Source: Vibrio sp. Isolate32
GTDB taxonomy: Bacteria > Pseudomonadota > Gammaproteobacteria > Enterobacterales > Vibrionaceae
Assembly: GCF_022397955.1 (NCBI RefSeq)
Contig: NZ_JAKEUQ010000001.1
Span: 277,866 to 341,865 of the forward strand
DNA: 64,000 bases
Direction: 5' to 3'
Shown here piece after piece: positions 1-9,443 of the stretch (positions within the stretch are counted from its first letter, which is position 1; each line of letters starts with the position of its first letter). Position numbers and translations under genes: made by a program. Below the pieces are notes generated by a model, which was not told where the DNA came from, made no database searches, and worked only from the letters and a program-made list of their open reading frames with translations.

Positions 1-3000
1 AAATAAAGGTAAAAGCATAGCGATTGTTGGTAGTGGCCCCGGTGGTCTTACGGCCGGTTATTATCTATCTAACGAAGGTTATGAGGTCAGAGTTTATGAG
101 TCTATGCCTAAAGCTGGTGGTTGGTTACGTTACGGCATCCCGGAATATCGCTTACCTAAGTCGATTCTAGATAAAGAAATCGAATTGATGTGTCGTAACG
201 GGATGTCGGTAGAGTGCGACAAGAAGCTCGGTGTTGATTTTACTTTATCGGATTTAAGCAACGATTTTGATGCGGTTTGTTTAGCCGTTGGTGCATCACA
301 AGCTGTCGAGATGAATTATCCCGGTAGCGAGCTTGGCGGCTGTTATCTAGGCGTCGATTATCTTAAAGATTATGTGACTGACAAACAGTTCACTACGGGC
401 AAAAAAGTGGCGGTTATTGGCGGTGGTAATACTGCAATTGACTGCGCACGAACCGCAGTGCGTGATGGCGCTGATACAACACTCATTTATCGTCGTACTC
501 GAGATGAGATGCCAGCCGAAGATTACGAAATCGAAGAGGCTGAACATGAAGGCGTCAAGTTCCACTTCTTGACTAATCCTGCGGAAAACATAGCCGATGA
601 AAGTGGCCATGTATCAGAAATACGATTAGAGCGTATGGCTTTGGGGCCAGCAGATGCTTCAGGTCGTCGCAGCCCTAAACCAACTGGCGAGTTCTTTGTT
701 GAAGCGTTCGATATGGTTATCGCTGCGGTGTCGCAAAAGCCAGACTTAAGCTTTATGGACAATGAAGCGATTGATATTCCTCTTACCCGTTGGAATACCG
801 CTGATGCCGATCCGCAAACCATGCACACGGGTACAGGTAACATCTTTAGTATTGGTGATTTCCGACGTGGCCCTGCGACAGCGGTGGAAGCGGTGGGGGA
901 TGGTCGTATTGCTGCACAAGCGATCGATCGCTTCTTCAATGGCGACATGGATAATATTCCGGCGAAACCGTTTAATTCAAGAAAACAAAAACAACTCAAA
1001 GCCGTTGATCCCGAGCAGTACAAGTCAATACAACGAATAGCTCGTAAGATTATGCCCGAGTTAACGCCCGAGCAGCGTGAACAAAGTTTTGAGGAAGTCG
1101 AGACTGGCTTTGATAATGCCGATGCAATCGCAGAAGCCTCAAGATGTCTGGAGTGTGGTTGCCAAGCCAATACCGACTGCGACCTTCGCGATTACTCGAC
1201 TGAATACAAGGCAACTCAAACGCACCCTGAATACAAGATTGATATCGCTTCGAATGAAAGTTGGCAGGCGATTCGCGCAGAAGAAGCGAAGGTTGGTCTA
1301 ACAAGACAAAAATTTGCCGTTGATGACAGCTCAGAATTTATTATCTTTGATGCTAACCGTTGTATCAGTTGTGGACAGTGCATCCAAGCATGTCGTGAGC
1401 AGAATGTTCATGGCGTTCTAAGCTTCATGAGCCAATCCGATGGTAAGCCTGCATCAAGACCAGAGTGTCGCCCGAATTTCGGGGCTAACCAGACTTTGAT
1501 GGGCGATTCGAACTGTGTTCAATGCGGCTCTTGTGTTCAGGCGTGTCCAACTGGTGCAATGGTCGATGCGAGAGATAGAAAGCAGGGCGACACTGACGTA
1601 CTCAAGAAAGTCGATACGATCTGCACCTATTGTGGCGTGGGTTGTAAGCTCACAATGCATGTTGATGAGCAGAAAAACAAAATCCGCTATATCGAAGGTG
1701 GTGACTCTCCAGTTAATGAAGGCATGTTGTGTGTTAAAGGGCGATTCGGCTTCGATTTTGTGGGCAGCGATGCACGTTTAACGACGCCATTAATTCGTAA
1801 AGATGGCTGGTTACAACCTGCAAGTTGGGATGAAGCGATTAAGCTCATTGCCGAGAAGTTTACAGCGATTAAGCAAGGCTTTGGCAGTAACGCTTTGGCG
1901 GGGTTCTCGTCGGCGAAAACCACCAACGAAGATAACTATGCGTTCCAAAAATTCATTCGTCGTGAACTAGGTACCAATAACGTCGATCACTGTGCTCGTC
2001 TTTGTCATGCCTCGACGGTGACTGGGCTTGAAGCTTCACTAGGCAGTGGAGCGATGACCAATGATATTCCAAGTATCAAGCATTCTGATGTGATCTTTAT
2101 TATTGGTTCGGACACCACATCGGCACATCCAATTATCGGCTCACACATCAAACAGGCGGTGAGACATGGTGGAGCGCGATTAATCGTTGCCGACCCAAAA
2201 CGAATCGATATTGCTGACCATGCTGAGCTTTACTTAGCGCACCGACCGGGTACCGATGTAATGCTGATCAATGGTGTGATGCAGCAGATCATCAAACACG
2301 GTTGGTACGACCAAGAGTATATCGAAGATCGTGTAGACGGCTTTGATACCTTGCTCCAAGAGGTGATGTCACCAAGCTATTCGTTAGAAAAAGTGGAATT
2401 GGTGACTGGCGTTAAAGCGGAAGACATCTTCGCCATGGCGCGCTTGATTGGTACTGCAGAACGAACCGCGGTGTACTACTCGATGGGGATTACCCAGCAC
2501 ACTACTGGGCATGACAACGTACGTTCAATCGCTAACCTGCAACTTTTGTGCGGCAACATCGGTATTGAAGGTGGTGGTATCAACCCATTACGTGGTCAAT
2601 CGAATGTTCAGGGTGCGTGCGACATGGGTGCTCTGCCAAACAATCTTCCGGGTTATCAGAAAGTGTATGACCCAATAGTTCGTCAAAAATTCGCGATGGA
2701 GTGGGGCGTTACTGATTTGCCCGCTGAAACAGGGTTAACGCTGACCGAGATTATTGATGGCGCGTGTCATCGAGATGTTCGTGGTCTGTACGTAATGGGC
2801 GAGAATCCAGTGCTGAGTGACCCGAACCAAGCGCATGTGATTGAAGGTCTTGAAGCGTTAGATTTCCTTGTGGTGCAAGACATCTTCTTAACCGAAACGG
2901 CGCAGTATGCCGATGTGGTTCTACCGTCTTGCTCATTCGCTGAAAAGTCTGGTCACTTTACAAATACCGAGCGTCGTGTTCAGCGCATTAACCCGGCGGT

Positions 3001-3670
3001 ATTACCTCCAGGTGAAGCGAAAGAAGATTGGGTGATTATCCAAATGCTAGCCAACGCAATGGGCGGTGGTTGGAACTATAAAACCGTTGCCGATATCACC
3101 AATGAGATAGCACGCGTAACGCCACAGTATGGTGGTTTACGTTGGGAGAATATTATGGTTAATGGTGTTCAATGGCCAAGTAACAAGAATAACCCTGACG
3201 GTACGCGTATCATGCACCAGACTCAGTTCACTCGCGGGCGTGGTCAAATGGAAGCGATTCCGTTTAGATACGCAGCAGAGCTTCCTGATGCTGAATACCC
3301 GCTAGTGTTAACGACAGGACGTATTCTAGAGCAATTCCACACCGGAACCATGACACGTAAAACCAAAGGGCTTGATAACCTAGCTGGGCCTCGTGCGATG
3401 GTGAGTGTTCATGATGCTGAAGCGTTAGGCATTTCGAATGGTCAGATGCTTAAGGTATCAACACGTCGTGGTGAAATTGAAATCGCGGCATTTGTAACTA
3501 AGCGGATGCAGAAGGGCGTGGTATTCATTCCATTCCACTTTGTCGAGTCTCCAGTTAACCGTTTAACTACCACGGCTACTGATCCTCACGCTAAGATCCC
3601 TGAGTTTAAGGTGGCGGCTGTGCGTATTGACCCCATTCGTGAGCCTGAAACGAAAACGACAGAAGCTTAG
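1..3670 (+). CDS. Formate dehydrogenase alpha subunit fused to GltD-like NAD(P)/FAD oxidoreductase (5'-truncated)
   Basis: The open frame runs in from the window edge (first full codon at base 2), so the true start lies upstream; about 1,222 residues are visible. The N-terminal part is like the small subunit of glutamate synthase: an FAD-binding GxGPGG motif near bases 26-45 and a second Rossmann motif (VIGGGNTA) near 412-435, used for electron transfer with NAD(P)H. Then come ferredoxin-type cysteine clusters (CxxCxxC near 1362-1392 and CxxCGSC near 1513-1545), followed by the molybdopterin formate dehydrogenase body, beginning with its own 4Fe-4S motif CTYCGVGC near 1621-1644. The residue that is selenocysteine in E. 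coli FdhF is a plain Cys here (codon 2003-2005, in CARLCHAS). The C-terminal Mo-bisPGD-binding domain is complete. A cytosolic formate/CO2 enzyme is the likely role; partner subunits would be upstream, out of view. A paired-hairpin terminator follows. Confidence 0.88.
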   Translation, partial: NKGKSIAIVGSGPGGLTAGYYLSNEGYEVRVYESMPKAGGWLRYGIPEYRLPKSILDKEIELMCRNGMSVECDKKLGVDFTLSDLSNDFDAVCLAVGASQAVEMNYPGSELGGCYLGVDYLKDYVTDKQFTTGKKVAVIGGGNTAIDCARTAVRDGADTTLIYRRTRDEMPAEDYEIEEAEHEGVKFHFLTNPAENIADESGHVSEIRLERMALGPADASGRRSPKPTGEFFVEAFDMVIAAVSQKPDLSFMDNEAIDIPLTRWNTADADPQTMHTGTGNIFSIGDFRRGPATAVEAVGDGRIAAQAIDRFFNGDMDNIPAKPFNSRKQKQLKAVDPEQYKSIQRIARKIMPELTPEQREQSFEEVETGFDNADAIAEASRCLECGCQANTDCDLRDYSTEYKATQTHPEYKIDIASNESWQAIRAEEAKVGLTRQKFAVDDSSEFIIFDANRCISCGQCIQACREQNVHGVLSFMSQSDGKPASRPECRPNFGANQTLMGDSNCVQCGSCVQACPTGAMVDARDRKQGDTDVLKKVDTICTYCGVGCKLTMHVDEQKNKIRYIEGGDSPVNEGMLCVKGRFGFDFVGSDARLTTPLIRKDGWLQPASWDEAIKLIAEKFTAIKQGFGSNALAGFSSAKTTNEDNYAFQKFIRRELGTNNVDHCARLCHASTVTGLEASLGSGAMTNDIPSIKHSDVIFIIGSDTTSAHPIIGSHIKQAVRHGGARLIVADPKRIDIADHAELYLAHRPGTDVMLINGVMQQIIKHGWYDQEYIEDRVDGFDTLLQEVMSPSYSLEKVELVTGVKAEDIFAMARLIGTAERTAVYYSMGITQHTTGHDNVRSIANLQLLCGNIGIEGGGINPLRGQSNVQGACDMGALPNNLPGYQKVYDPIVRQKFAMEWGVTDLPAETGLTLTEIIDGACHRDVRGLYVMGENPVLSDPNQAHVIEGLEALDFLVVQDIFLTETAQYADVVLPSCSFAEKSGHFTNTERRVQRINPAVLPPGEAKEDWVIIQMLANAMGGGWNYKTVADITNEIARVTPQYGGLRWENIMVNGVQWPSNKNNPDGTRIMHQTQFTRGRGQMEAIPFRYAAELPDAEYPLVLTTGRILEQFHTGTMTRKTKGLDNLAGPRAMVSVHDAEALGISNGQMLKVSTRRGEIEIAAFVTKRMQKGVVFIPFHFVESPVNRLTTTATDPHAKIPEFKVAAVRIDPIREPETKTTEA

Positions 3671-3703
3671 TTTCGAGCGTTAAGCGAATCAGTGACAGAC
3701 ATT

Positions 3704-3741
3704 AAAAAGCCGCGTAACTCTCAGAGTTATGCGGCTTTTTT
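3704..3741. terminator. Bidirectional hairpin terminator
   Basis: AAAAAGCCGC and GCGGCTTTTTT arms, extended by TAACTC/AGTTAT, flank a four-base loop. A/T tracts on both sides suit both the formate dehydrogenase gene to the left and the convergent ATP-grasp operon to the right. Confidence 0.85.
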
Positions 3742-3802
3742 ATTGAGCTATATTCGAATTGAATTACTACTTAGTCCCTTAACTTGTTTAGCTTTAATTG
3801 AC

Positions 3803-4783
3803 TTAGCTTGGAACAATGTCGTTACCGTGAACACCAAATTGTTTAGCAGCGTAGGCAACACGCTCCGCTGGTTTAGGGTATTCAGCGGGTGTACCAAGGT
3901 TTTCAATATGGTGCAATCTAGGCAGTAGACCAGCACCATTGGCGATTTGGATAGCCAGACCTGGACGTGCGTTAAGTTCGAGTACCATTGGGCCTTCTTC
4001 TTGGTCTAAAACCATGTCAGTACCCATGTAACCCAAGCCTGTCATCTCCCAAGCGCTTGATGCAAGAATCAGCAGCTTTTCCCAGTGAGGAACTTGCAAT
4101 AATGCTAGCTCTTTACCTGTGTCTGGATGATGCGTCACCGGTTGGTCAAATTGAACTGCACGAACGGCTTTACCCGTCGCGATACAGATGCCCACACCCA
4201 CAGCGCCTTGGTGCAAGTTTGCCTTGCCGTCAGAAGCGGAAGTCGAAAGACGCATCATCGCCATGACAGGGTAGCCTTTGAATACGATGATACGTACATC
4301 TGGCACACCTTCATAACTGAAACCGTCAAAACACTCATCAAACTTAATCAGGTTTTCAACAACGGCAACGTCGTTTTTACCACCTAGTGAGAAAAGACCT
4401 GCAAGAGCGTTACTGATGTGGCGCTCTACGTCTTCTTCATTGATGGTTGAGCCAGATGGCTTAGTGTAAACGCCGTCTTTGTGTGAGGTGATAACAAGGA
4501 TACCCTTACCACCACTCCCTTGAGCTGGCTTGATTACAAAACCAGGCCACTCTTTTACCATCTTGTGGATTGTCTTTACTTCAGCTTGGTGACTGATCAC
4601 GCCGATAAGCTTAGGTACAGTTGCACCTGCTTGTTCCGCAATGATTTTAGTCTTTAGCTTATCATCTACTAACGGATACTTGGAACGATCATTGTAGCGA
4701 CCAATATAGCTATGGTTACGCTTGTTCATCCCCATGATGCCTTTGTTTTTCAACTTAAACGGCGAAGTAAACTGTTCAAACAT
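3803..4783 (-). CDS. RimK-like ATP-grasp ligase (alpha-L-glutamate ligase-like)
   Basis: A 326-residue ATP-grasp enzyme. Visible features are a VIKP strand followed by the glycine-rich nucleotide loop GSGGKG (residues about 89-94) and the Mg-binding LELNARPGL segment (about 268-276). The family ligates amino acids, typically glutamate, to a carboxylate or a protein C-terminus using ATP. It is the last gene of a minus-strand cluster: the membrane inactive-transglutaminase gene ends three bases before its ATG, so the two are surely co-transcribed and probably translationally linked. That pairing, rather than the ribosomal-protein S6 neighbourhood of true RimK, points to an envelope or peptide-tagging role, which is inference. 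The substrate is unknown. No signal peptide or membrane segment; it should act in the cytoplasm. Confidence 0.85.
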   Translation of the reverse strand: MFEQFTSPFKLKNKGIMGMNKRNHSYIGRYNDRSKYPLVDDKLKTKIIAEQAGATVPKLIGVISHQAEVKTIHKMVKEWPGFVIKPAQGSGGKGILVITSHKDGVYTKPSGSTINEEDVERHISNALAGLFSLGGKNDVAVVENLIKFDECFDGFSYEGVPDVRIIVFKGYPVMAMMRLSTSASDGKANLHQGAVGVGICIATGKAVRAVQFDQPVTHHPDTGKELALLQVPHWEKLLILASSAWEMTGLGYMGTDMVLDQEEGPMVLELNARPGLAIQIANGAGLLPRLHHIENLGTPAEYPKPAERVAYAAKQFGVHGNDIVPS

Positions 4784-4786
4784 AGC

Positions 4787-6292
4787 TTAGTCCTCCGCTA
4801 GCGGTTTAAAGCGACGAAGCTCTGTTAGACGGTAGCCTGTGTAGTTACCTAGTAGCAAAATGGTCGCTAGAATCACAAGCTGTAAACCAATAAAGTTGAA
4901 CGTTAAGTGCTGAATGAACGGGTTAGTCATGCCTAAGTAAACAAGAACTGCGGTAAATAGAGAACCACCACCTTGTAGAATTACTTCTTTCGCGCCTTCT
5001 TCTTCCCATAGGATAGACATACGTTCGATAGTCCAAGATAGGATGATCATTGGGAAGAACGTAATAGACAGACCTTCTGTCAGACCCACTTTAAATGCGA
5101 CTACAGTAAACACCGAGATAATCATGATCACCGTGATGATTACGGCGGATATCCTGGCTACCAATAGCAAATTGAGTTTGGATAAGTAACTTCGAATAAT
5201 CAGACCCGTACCTACGATAAGTAAGAAGCCGACAATACCCGTTACCAATTGTGTTTGTACAAAGGCAACCGCAATCAGTACAGGCATGAAGGTACCAGAC
5301 GTTTTCAAACCGATGATGACACGAAGAAATACAACTATCAGAGCACCGATAGGAATCAGCATGATGGTTTTAAACATCGCTTGCTCTTCTAACGGTAGGC
5401 TGTGAATTGAAAGGTTCAATAGTTGATCTGCAGAGACTTTGCTGTTGGTTGCTTCAGTTGGAGTAACCTCTTGAGCAATCATAGAGAAGTGGACTTTACT
5501 GTTCTGACCGCCAACCACGTCTAATAGAGATACGTTTGATTCATCCCAAATAAGCAGGTTTGACTGAACATGTTGTTCACTTGATTCTGGAGAGAATAGA
5601 ACCCATTGGTCGTTATCCCAAATCTGGTTCATTTGCTGGATAGATTGACGACGACGTCCGTCTTCTAGCTCGATAACGCCGACGACTTTATTATGGATGT
5701 TTGCTGCTGAAAGTAGCTTATGTGTTGCCTCAACTTTGCTCATGTTATTCAGAATCAGCGCTGAGTTTTGGCTGTCTGGGTCATTAAGCGTTTTGATAAG
5801 TTCGCGAGTGAAAGTGATGTTGTCTGCTGAGCGTTTAGTTGCTCTTTCAATCAATGCCAACGCTGCCGCTTCTTCAGGACCATCAAAGCTTGGTTGCGTA
5901 ATTTCACCTTCTGGTGGTATAGCATCAACTTTCGCTTGGTTATCGACTAGGAATTGAGTCTTATAGTAGATAGTTTGCGGGCCATCAGCATAGCGAATAG
6001 ACCACTCTGCACGGCGACCTGATTCAGTGTTTAAGTAAGAGATACCGTAACCTGGTGATGAAGCTGACTCGCTGATTAGCGTGTAGTTAGACTGAGTGTG
6101 AGGAGCCGCTAGTGAAACTTTTGCTTCTTTACCAATCGCATTGAACTCGATACGAGCTTCAATGTCCCAAACCTGTCTGGTTTCCCCTGGAGTCCAAGGT
6201 ACACCGTATGTTGTATGTCTGAACATACTCAGTGTTATACCTGCCACAATAAGCAGGAATATAGAGATATAAAATGGAATTCTTGACGTCAT
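4787..6292 (-). CDS. Inactive transglutaminase fused to seven-transmembrane domain
   Basis: A 501-residue inner-membrane protein. One N-terminal membrane segment (residues about 5-24) leads into a periplasmic region of roughly 280 residues resembling the transglutaminase-like fold described as catalytically inactive in this family; a cluster of hydrophobic segments from about residue 310 to 490 forms the 7TM-type module. The family (inactive transglutaminase with 7TM, Transglut_i_TM/7TM_transglut) is known for co-occurring with RimK-like ATP-grasp ligases and retropepsin-like proteins, exactly as seen here, with genes on both sides spaced by 3 and 17 bases. A likely role is binding a peptide or peptidyl substrate at the outer face of the inner membrane. 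Biochemical function is not established from sequence. Confidence 0.82.
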   Translation of the reverse strand: MTSRIPFYISIFLLIVAGITLSMFRHTTYGVPWTPGETRQVWDIEARIEFNAIGKEAKVSLAAPHTQSNYTLISESASSPGYGISYLNTESGRRAEWSIRYADGPQTIYYKTQFLVDNQAKVDAIPPEGEITQPSFDGPEEAAALALIERATKRSADNITFTRELIKTLNDPDSQNSALILNNMSKVEATHKLLSAANIHNKVVGVIELEDGRRRQSIQQMNQIWDNDQWVLFSPESSEQHVQSNLLIWDESNVSLLDVVGGQNSKVHFSMIAQEVTPTEATNSKVSADQLLNLSIHSLPLEEQAMFKTIMLIPIGALIVVFLRVIIGLKTSGTFMPVLIAVAFVQTQLVTGIVGFLLIVGTGLIIRSYLSKLNLLLVARISAVIITVIMIISVFTVVAFKVGLTEGLSITFFPMIILSWTIERMSILWEEEGAKEVILQGGGSLFTAVLVYLGMTNPFIQHLTFNFIGLQLVILATILLLGNYTGYRLTELRRFKPLAED

Positions 6293-6309
6293 AGCTTACC
6301 CTACGATTG

Positions 6310-7050
6310 TTATTTAACTTGCGTTTGTACGTAATTTTTACTTACATCCACTAGCGCTATGTCTTTGATAAATTCGCGCCCTAGCAATACAGGGTGACTC
6401 ATTTGAGAGCGATCCGCCAATGTAAATTGCGCTTTTTCATGGATTTTTCCAACTTTAACCCATAATTCGATTACAGCTCGACGTTCAGTCTGATCATTAG
6501 TTGATTGACGTATTTTCACATAACGTAAAACAGGCGCTTCAATCCATTTCTGGTCTTTTTCAGCTTGTGCTTTGTCGTCTAGGTGGAATTTAACCCAGTT
6601 CTTGCCGTTACGTTCGAACTCTTTTATATCGACAGCGTTTAAAGAAGAGGTGGTTGCGCCAGTATCCACACGTGCATCAAAGCTTTGTTTGATTGAGTCG
6701 ATAGACACTTTTTCGATGCCCCCAAGGATAGTTGGTTGTGATGTAGGAGCGATAGGGGCAACGGCAACCGCGACAGGTTCTTCTTCCTCTAGCTCTTCAA
6801 TGACCTTGTGTTCCATGCTTGTTAGATGGACATCTAACTGCTTAGATAGGGTAGTAATTTCGTCTTCCAAGCTTTCAATATAATCACTTTGATTGCTTAG
6901 TTGCAGTTCAAGATTTTGAACCTTCTTTGCGATGTTTGTCTCTGAGCGAGAAATAGCGTCGAGAGTTTCTTGGTGGTAGGCCGCACCATTAGTAAGGGTA
7001 CAACCAGAGAGCAAACCAACCGCCACAATAGGCGATAATCGCTTAAACAT
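6310..7050 (-). CDS. Retropepsin-like aspartyl protease lipoprotein (annotated as ATP-dependent zinc protease family)
   Basis: A 246-residue predicted lipoprotein. The signal peptide ends in a lipobox LLSGC (lipid-bearing Cys17), followed by a coiled-coil stretch (about 35-90), a Glu/Val/Ala-rich linker and a C-terminal domain beginning with the retropepsin-type active-site motif VDTGATTSS (catalytic Asp129). The single DTG motif implies that, as in retroviral proteases, a dimer would make the active site. The domain belongs to the family usually labelled 'putative ATP-dependent zinc protease' (PF05618, also seen in RimB); the zinc label has no motif to support it here. Residues after the lipobox Cys17 are T, L, T, so outer-membrane sorting is plausible. 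It is the first gene of the three-gene cluster, with an AAAGG ribosome site. Acting with the ligase and transglutaminase-like protein is inference. Confidence 0.85.
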   Translation of the reverse strand: MFKRLSPIVAVGLLSGCTLTNGAAYHQETLDAISRSETNIAKKVQNLELQLSNQSDYIESLEDEITTLSKQLDVHLTSMEHKVIEELEEEEPVAVAVAPIAPTSQPTILGGIEKVSIDSIKQSFDARVDTGATTSSLNAVDIKEFERNGKNWVKFHLDDKAQAEKDQKWIEAPVLRYVKIRQSTNDQTERRAVIELWVKVGKIHEKAQFTLADRSQMSHPVLLGREFIKDIALVDVSKNYVQTQVK

Positions 7051-7105
7051 AAAAAAAACCTTTGGAAATTAGAGAATAGTTCAGACTATTTAGAAGTTTA
7101 GCCCA

Positions 7106-7130
7106 CAAAAAAGGATGCGTGAAGCATCCT
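7106..7130 (-). terminator. Probable terminator downstream of cmoB
   Basis: Perfect 7-bp stem AGGATGC/GCATCCT with a five-base loop; on the minus strand it is followed by a run of T. It sits about 230 bases after the cmoB stop and ahead of the retropepsin gene. The rest of the 313-base gap (7051-7363) holds AT-rich sequence and a longer possible hairpin with GTGAGC/GCTCAC arms (7163-7202), but no gene. Confidence 0.65.
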
Positions 7131-7363
7131 ATTGTAAGAGTCTGGTCATATTGAATAGCAATGTGAGCGCTACGCCAATTATTGCTATTTGAAATAGCTC
7201 ACTTATTAAACATAAGTTAATTTTTGTTCAATTCGTGAGCTCAGGAAGCAAATTTTACCGCGAGGCAAGAGATGGTTTTTTGACCATAAAAGCAATTGTC
7301 TTGCTACCCAATCAGGCTTCTGTTTTCTTTATTCAATATGCGACTGTTTTGTGGGCAGAGAAT

Positions 7364-8335
7364 CTATGGCTTTGTCGCTACCAAAATCGCACGTCTTGGG
7401 GCTGGGTGACCTTCAACTGTTTTACTTGGATCATTCGGATCTAGGTAATTTGGAAGCGAGTTGTGTGTCATCCACTCTGTTGTGCGCTGCTCACCAATCG
7501 TTGTGACATTTTCGTCAACGATTCGTACGTCTTCAAAACCAACTTGCTCAAGCCAACGTTTCAGTGCGCGAGCAGAAGGGAAGAAGTAGACGTTTCTCAT
7601 TTGCGCATAGCGGTCAACCGGAACCAGTACCGCATTTTCGTCGCCTTCGATAACCAAGGTTTCTAGAACCAATTCACCGCCAGACACCAATTGGTCTTTT
7701 AGTTGAATTAAGTGATCAAGCGGTGAACGACGGTGGTAAAGCACACCCATGCTGAATACCGTGTCGTAGGCTTCTAGTTTTGGCAGCTGCTCAATACCTA
7801 GAGGTAATAGGTGAGCTCGTTGGTCATCGCCCATCAACTTACGAATTGCTTCAAACTGAACCAAGAATAGGTGAGAAGGATCGATACCAACCGTTAAGCG
7901 AGCACCTTCACCCAGCATACGCCACATGTGGTAACCATTACCACACCCCACATCAAGCACAGAGCGGTTTTTCAGTGGAGAAATATGTGGAAGCACACGA
8001 TCCCATTTCCAGTCACTGCGCCACTCGGTATCGATATAGATGTCGTGAATCGTGTAAGGACCTTTTCTCCATGGGTGGAACGTCTTTAACAGGCTCTCAA
8101 GCTTTTTAAGTTCACCCGTGTGAAATGGCGTTGAGTTGCCAATTGTCACAGAGTTTTTCAGGTCAACTTGGTCTGGCACACCTTCTGGAATCTTGTTTAG
8201 TGCACGTAACCAGCGGTCGAAGTCGCCGTGCTCTGCATTTTGCCAATCTGTTAACTGTTGTGGAAGGATATTCAGCCAAGGTTGCAGGCGTGTATCTTGG
8301 GCAATGAGTTGGTAAAAATTGGCAAAATTAAACAT
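7364..8335 (-). CDS. cmoB: tRNA U34 carboxymethyltransferase CmoB
   Basis: A 323-residue protein with the size and sequence of CmoB, which transfers a carboxymethyl group from carboxy-S-adenosyl-methionine to 5-hydroxyuridine at position 34 of certain tRNAs, giving the wobble base cmo5U. The Rossmann motif VLDVGCGNG (residues about 126-134) binds the cofactor, and the preceding [10 protein letters not shown] segment is characteristic of CmoB. It follows cmoA on the same strand, separated by a 241-base spacer containing a repeat-like inverted sequence, so co-transcription is likely but may not be tight. The ATG at 8335 has no strong ribosome site; the N-terminus fits family length. Confidence 0.95.
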   Translation of the reverse strand: MFNFANFYQLIAQDTRLQPWLNILPQQLTDWQNAEHGDFDRWLRALNKIPEGVPDQVDLKNSVTIGNSTPFHTGELKKLESLLKTFHPWRKGPYTIHDIYIDTEWRSDWKWDRVLPHISPLKNRSVLDVGCGNGYHMWRMLGEGARLTVGIDPSHLFLVQFEAIRKLMGDDQRAHLLPLGIEQLPKLEAYDTVFSMGVLYHRRSPLDHLIQLKDQLVSGGELVLETLVIEGDENAVLVPVDRYAQMRNVYFFPSARALKRWLEQVGFEDVRIVDENVTTIGEQRTTEWMTHNSLPNYLDPNDPSKTVEGHPAPRRAILVATKP

Positions 8336-8375
8336 TAGAAAAAGTTCCTAAATTTTGTGGCTCGATACTATCGTC

Positions 8376-8410
8376 ATCCTCGAGCGCGAGTCGACGAGTG
8401 CATCGGGGAT
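8376..8410. repeat. Imperfect inverted repeat in cmoA-cmoB spacer (REP-like)
   Basis: Outer arms ATCCTCGA (8376-8383) and TCGGGGAT (8403-8410) pair with one mismatch around a GC-rich core containing the GTCGAC palindrome. The GC-rich block stands out from the AT-rich spacer, and the CTCGATACTA motif occurs before it (8361-8370) and again after it, near 8438-8447. It resembles dispersed intergenic repeats in Vibrio genomes, but only one copy was noticed in this window, so the class is uncertain. Confidence 0.4.
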
Positions 8411-8576
8411 CTATAAATAGATGCTTGAACGTTTCACTCGATACTAAGAGACGTATCCTAAAGCGCGTAACGTTCATTGATAAATGGGTGACCGGGGTGA
8501 AGTAAAAAGCGAGACTTCCTATCACGTTCGTCCCTCACAGGAGGAGCGACAGGTTATCTTTAATCCTATTACTGCA

Positions 8577-9323
<747 letters not shown>

Positions 9324-9443
9324 TCAGCGTTATTGGTATAAAACTCGTACCAAATAAAGGGGGCGTATTTTACGAAAAAATAGGACTGCTGTCACGAAAA
9401 CTCAGATTACAGCTGAGGATTACTGTTGTACGTACAAGAAGCT

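Noticed and set aside
523..1170. 215-codon minus-strand frame inside the formate dehydrogenase
   Set aside because: Antisense shadow; the plus-strand protein is clearly coding with conserved motifs.
7235..7444. 69-codon plus-strand frame at the cmoB end
   Set aside because: It covers the cmoB 3' end in antisense, with no ribosome site.
8328..8525. 65-codon minus-strand frame over the cmoA-cmoB spacer
   Set aside because: It overlaps the cmoB start, spans the repeat-like island, has no ribosome site and no recognisable protein pattern.
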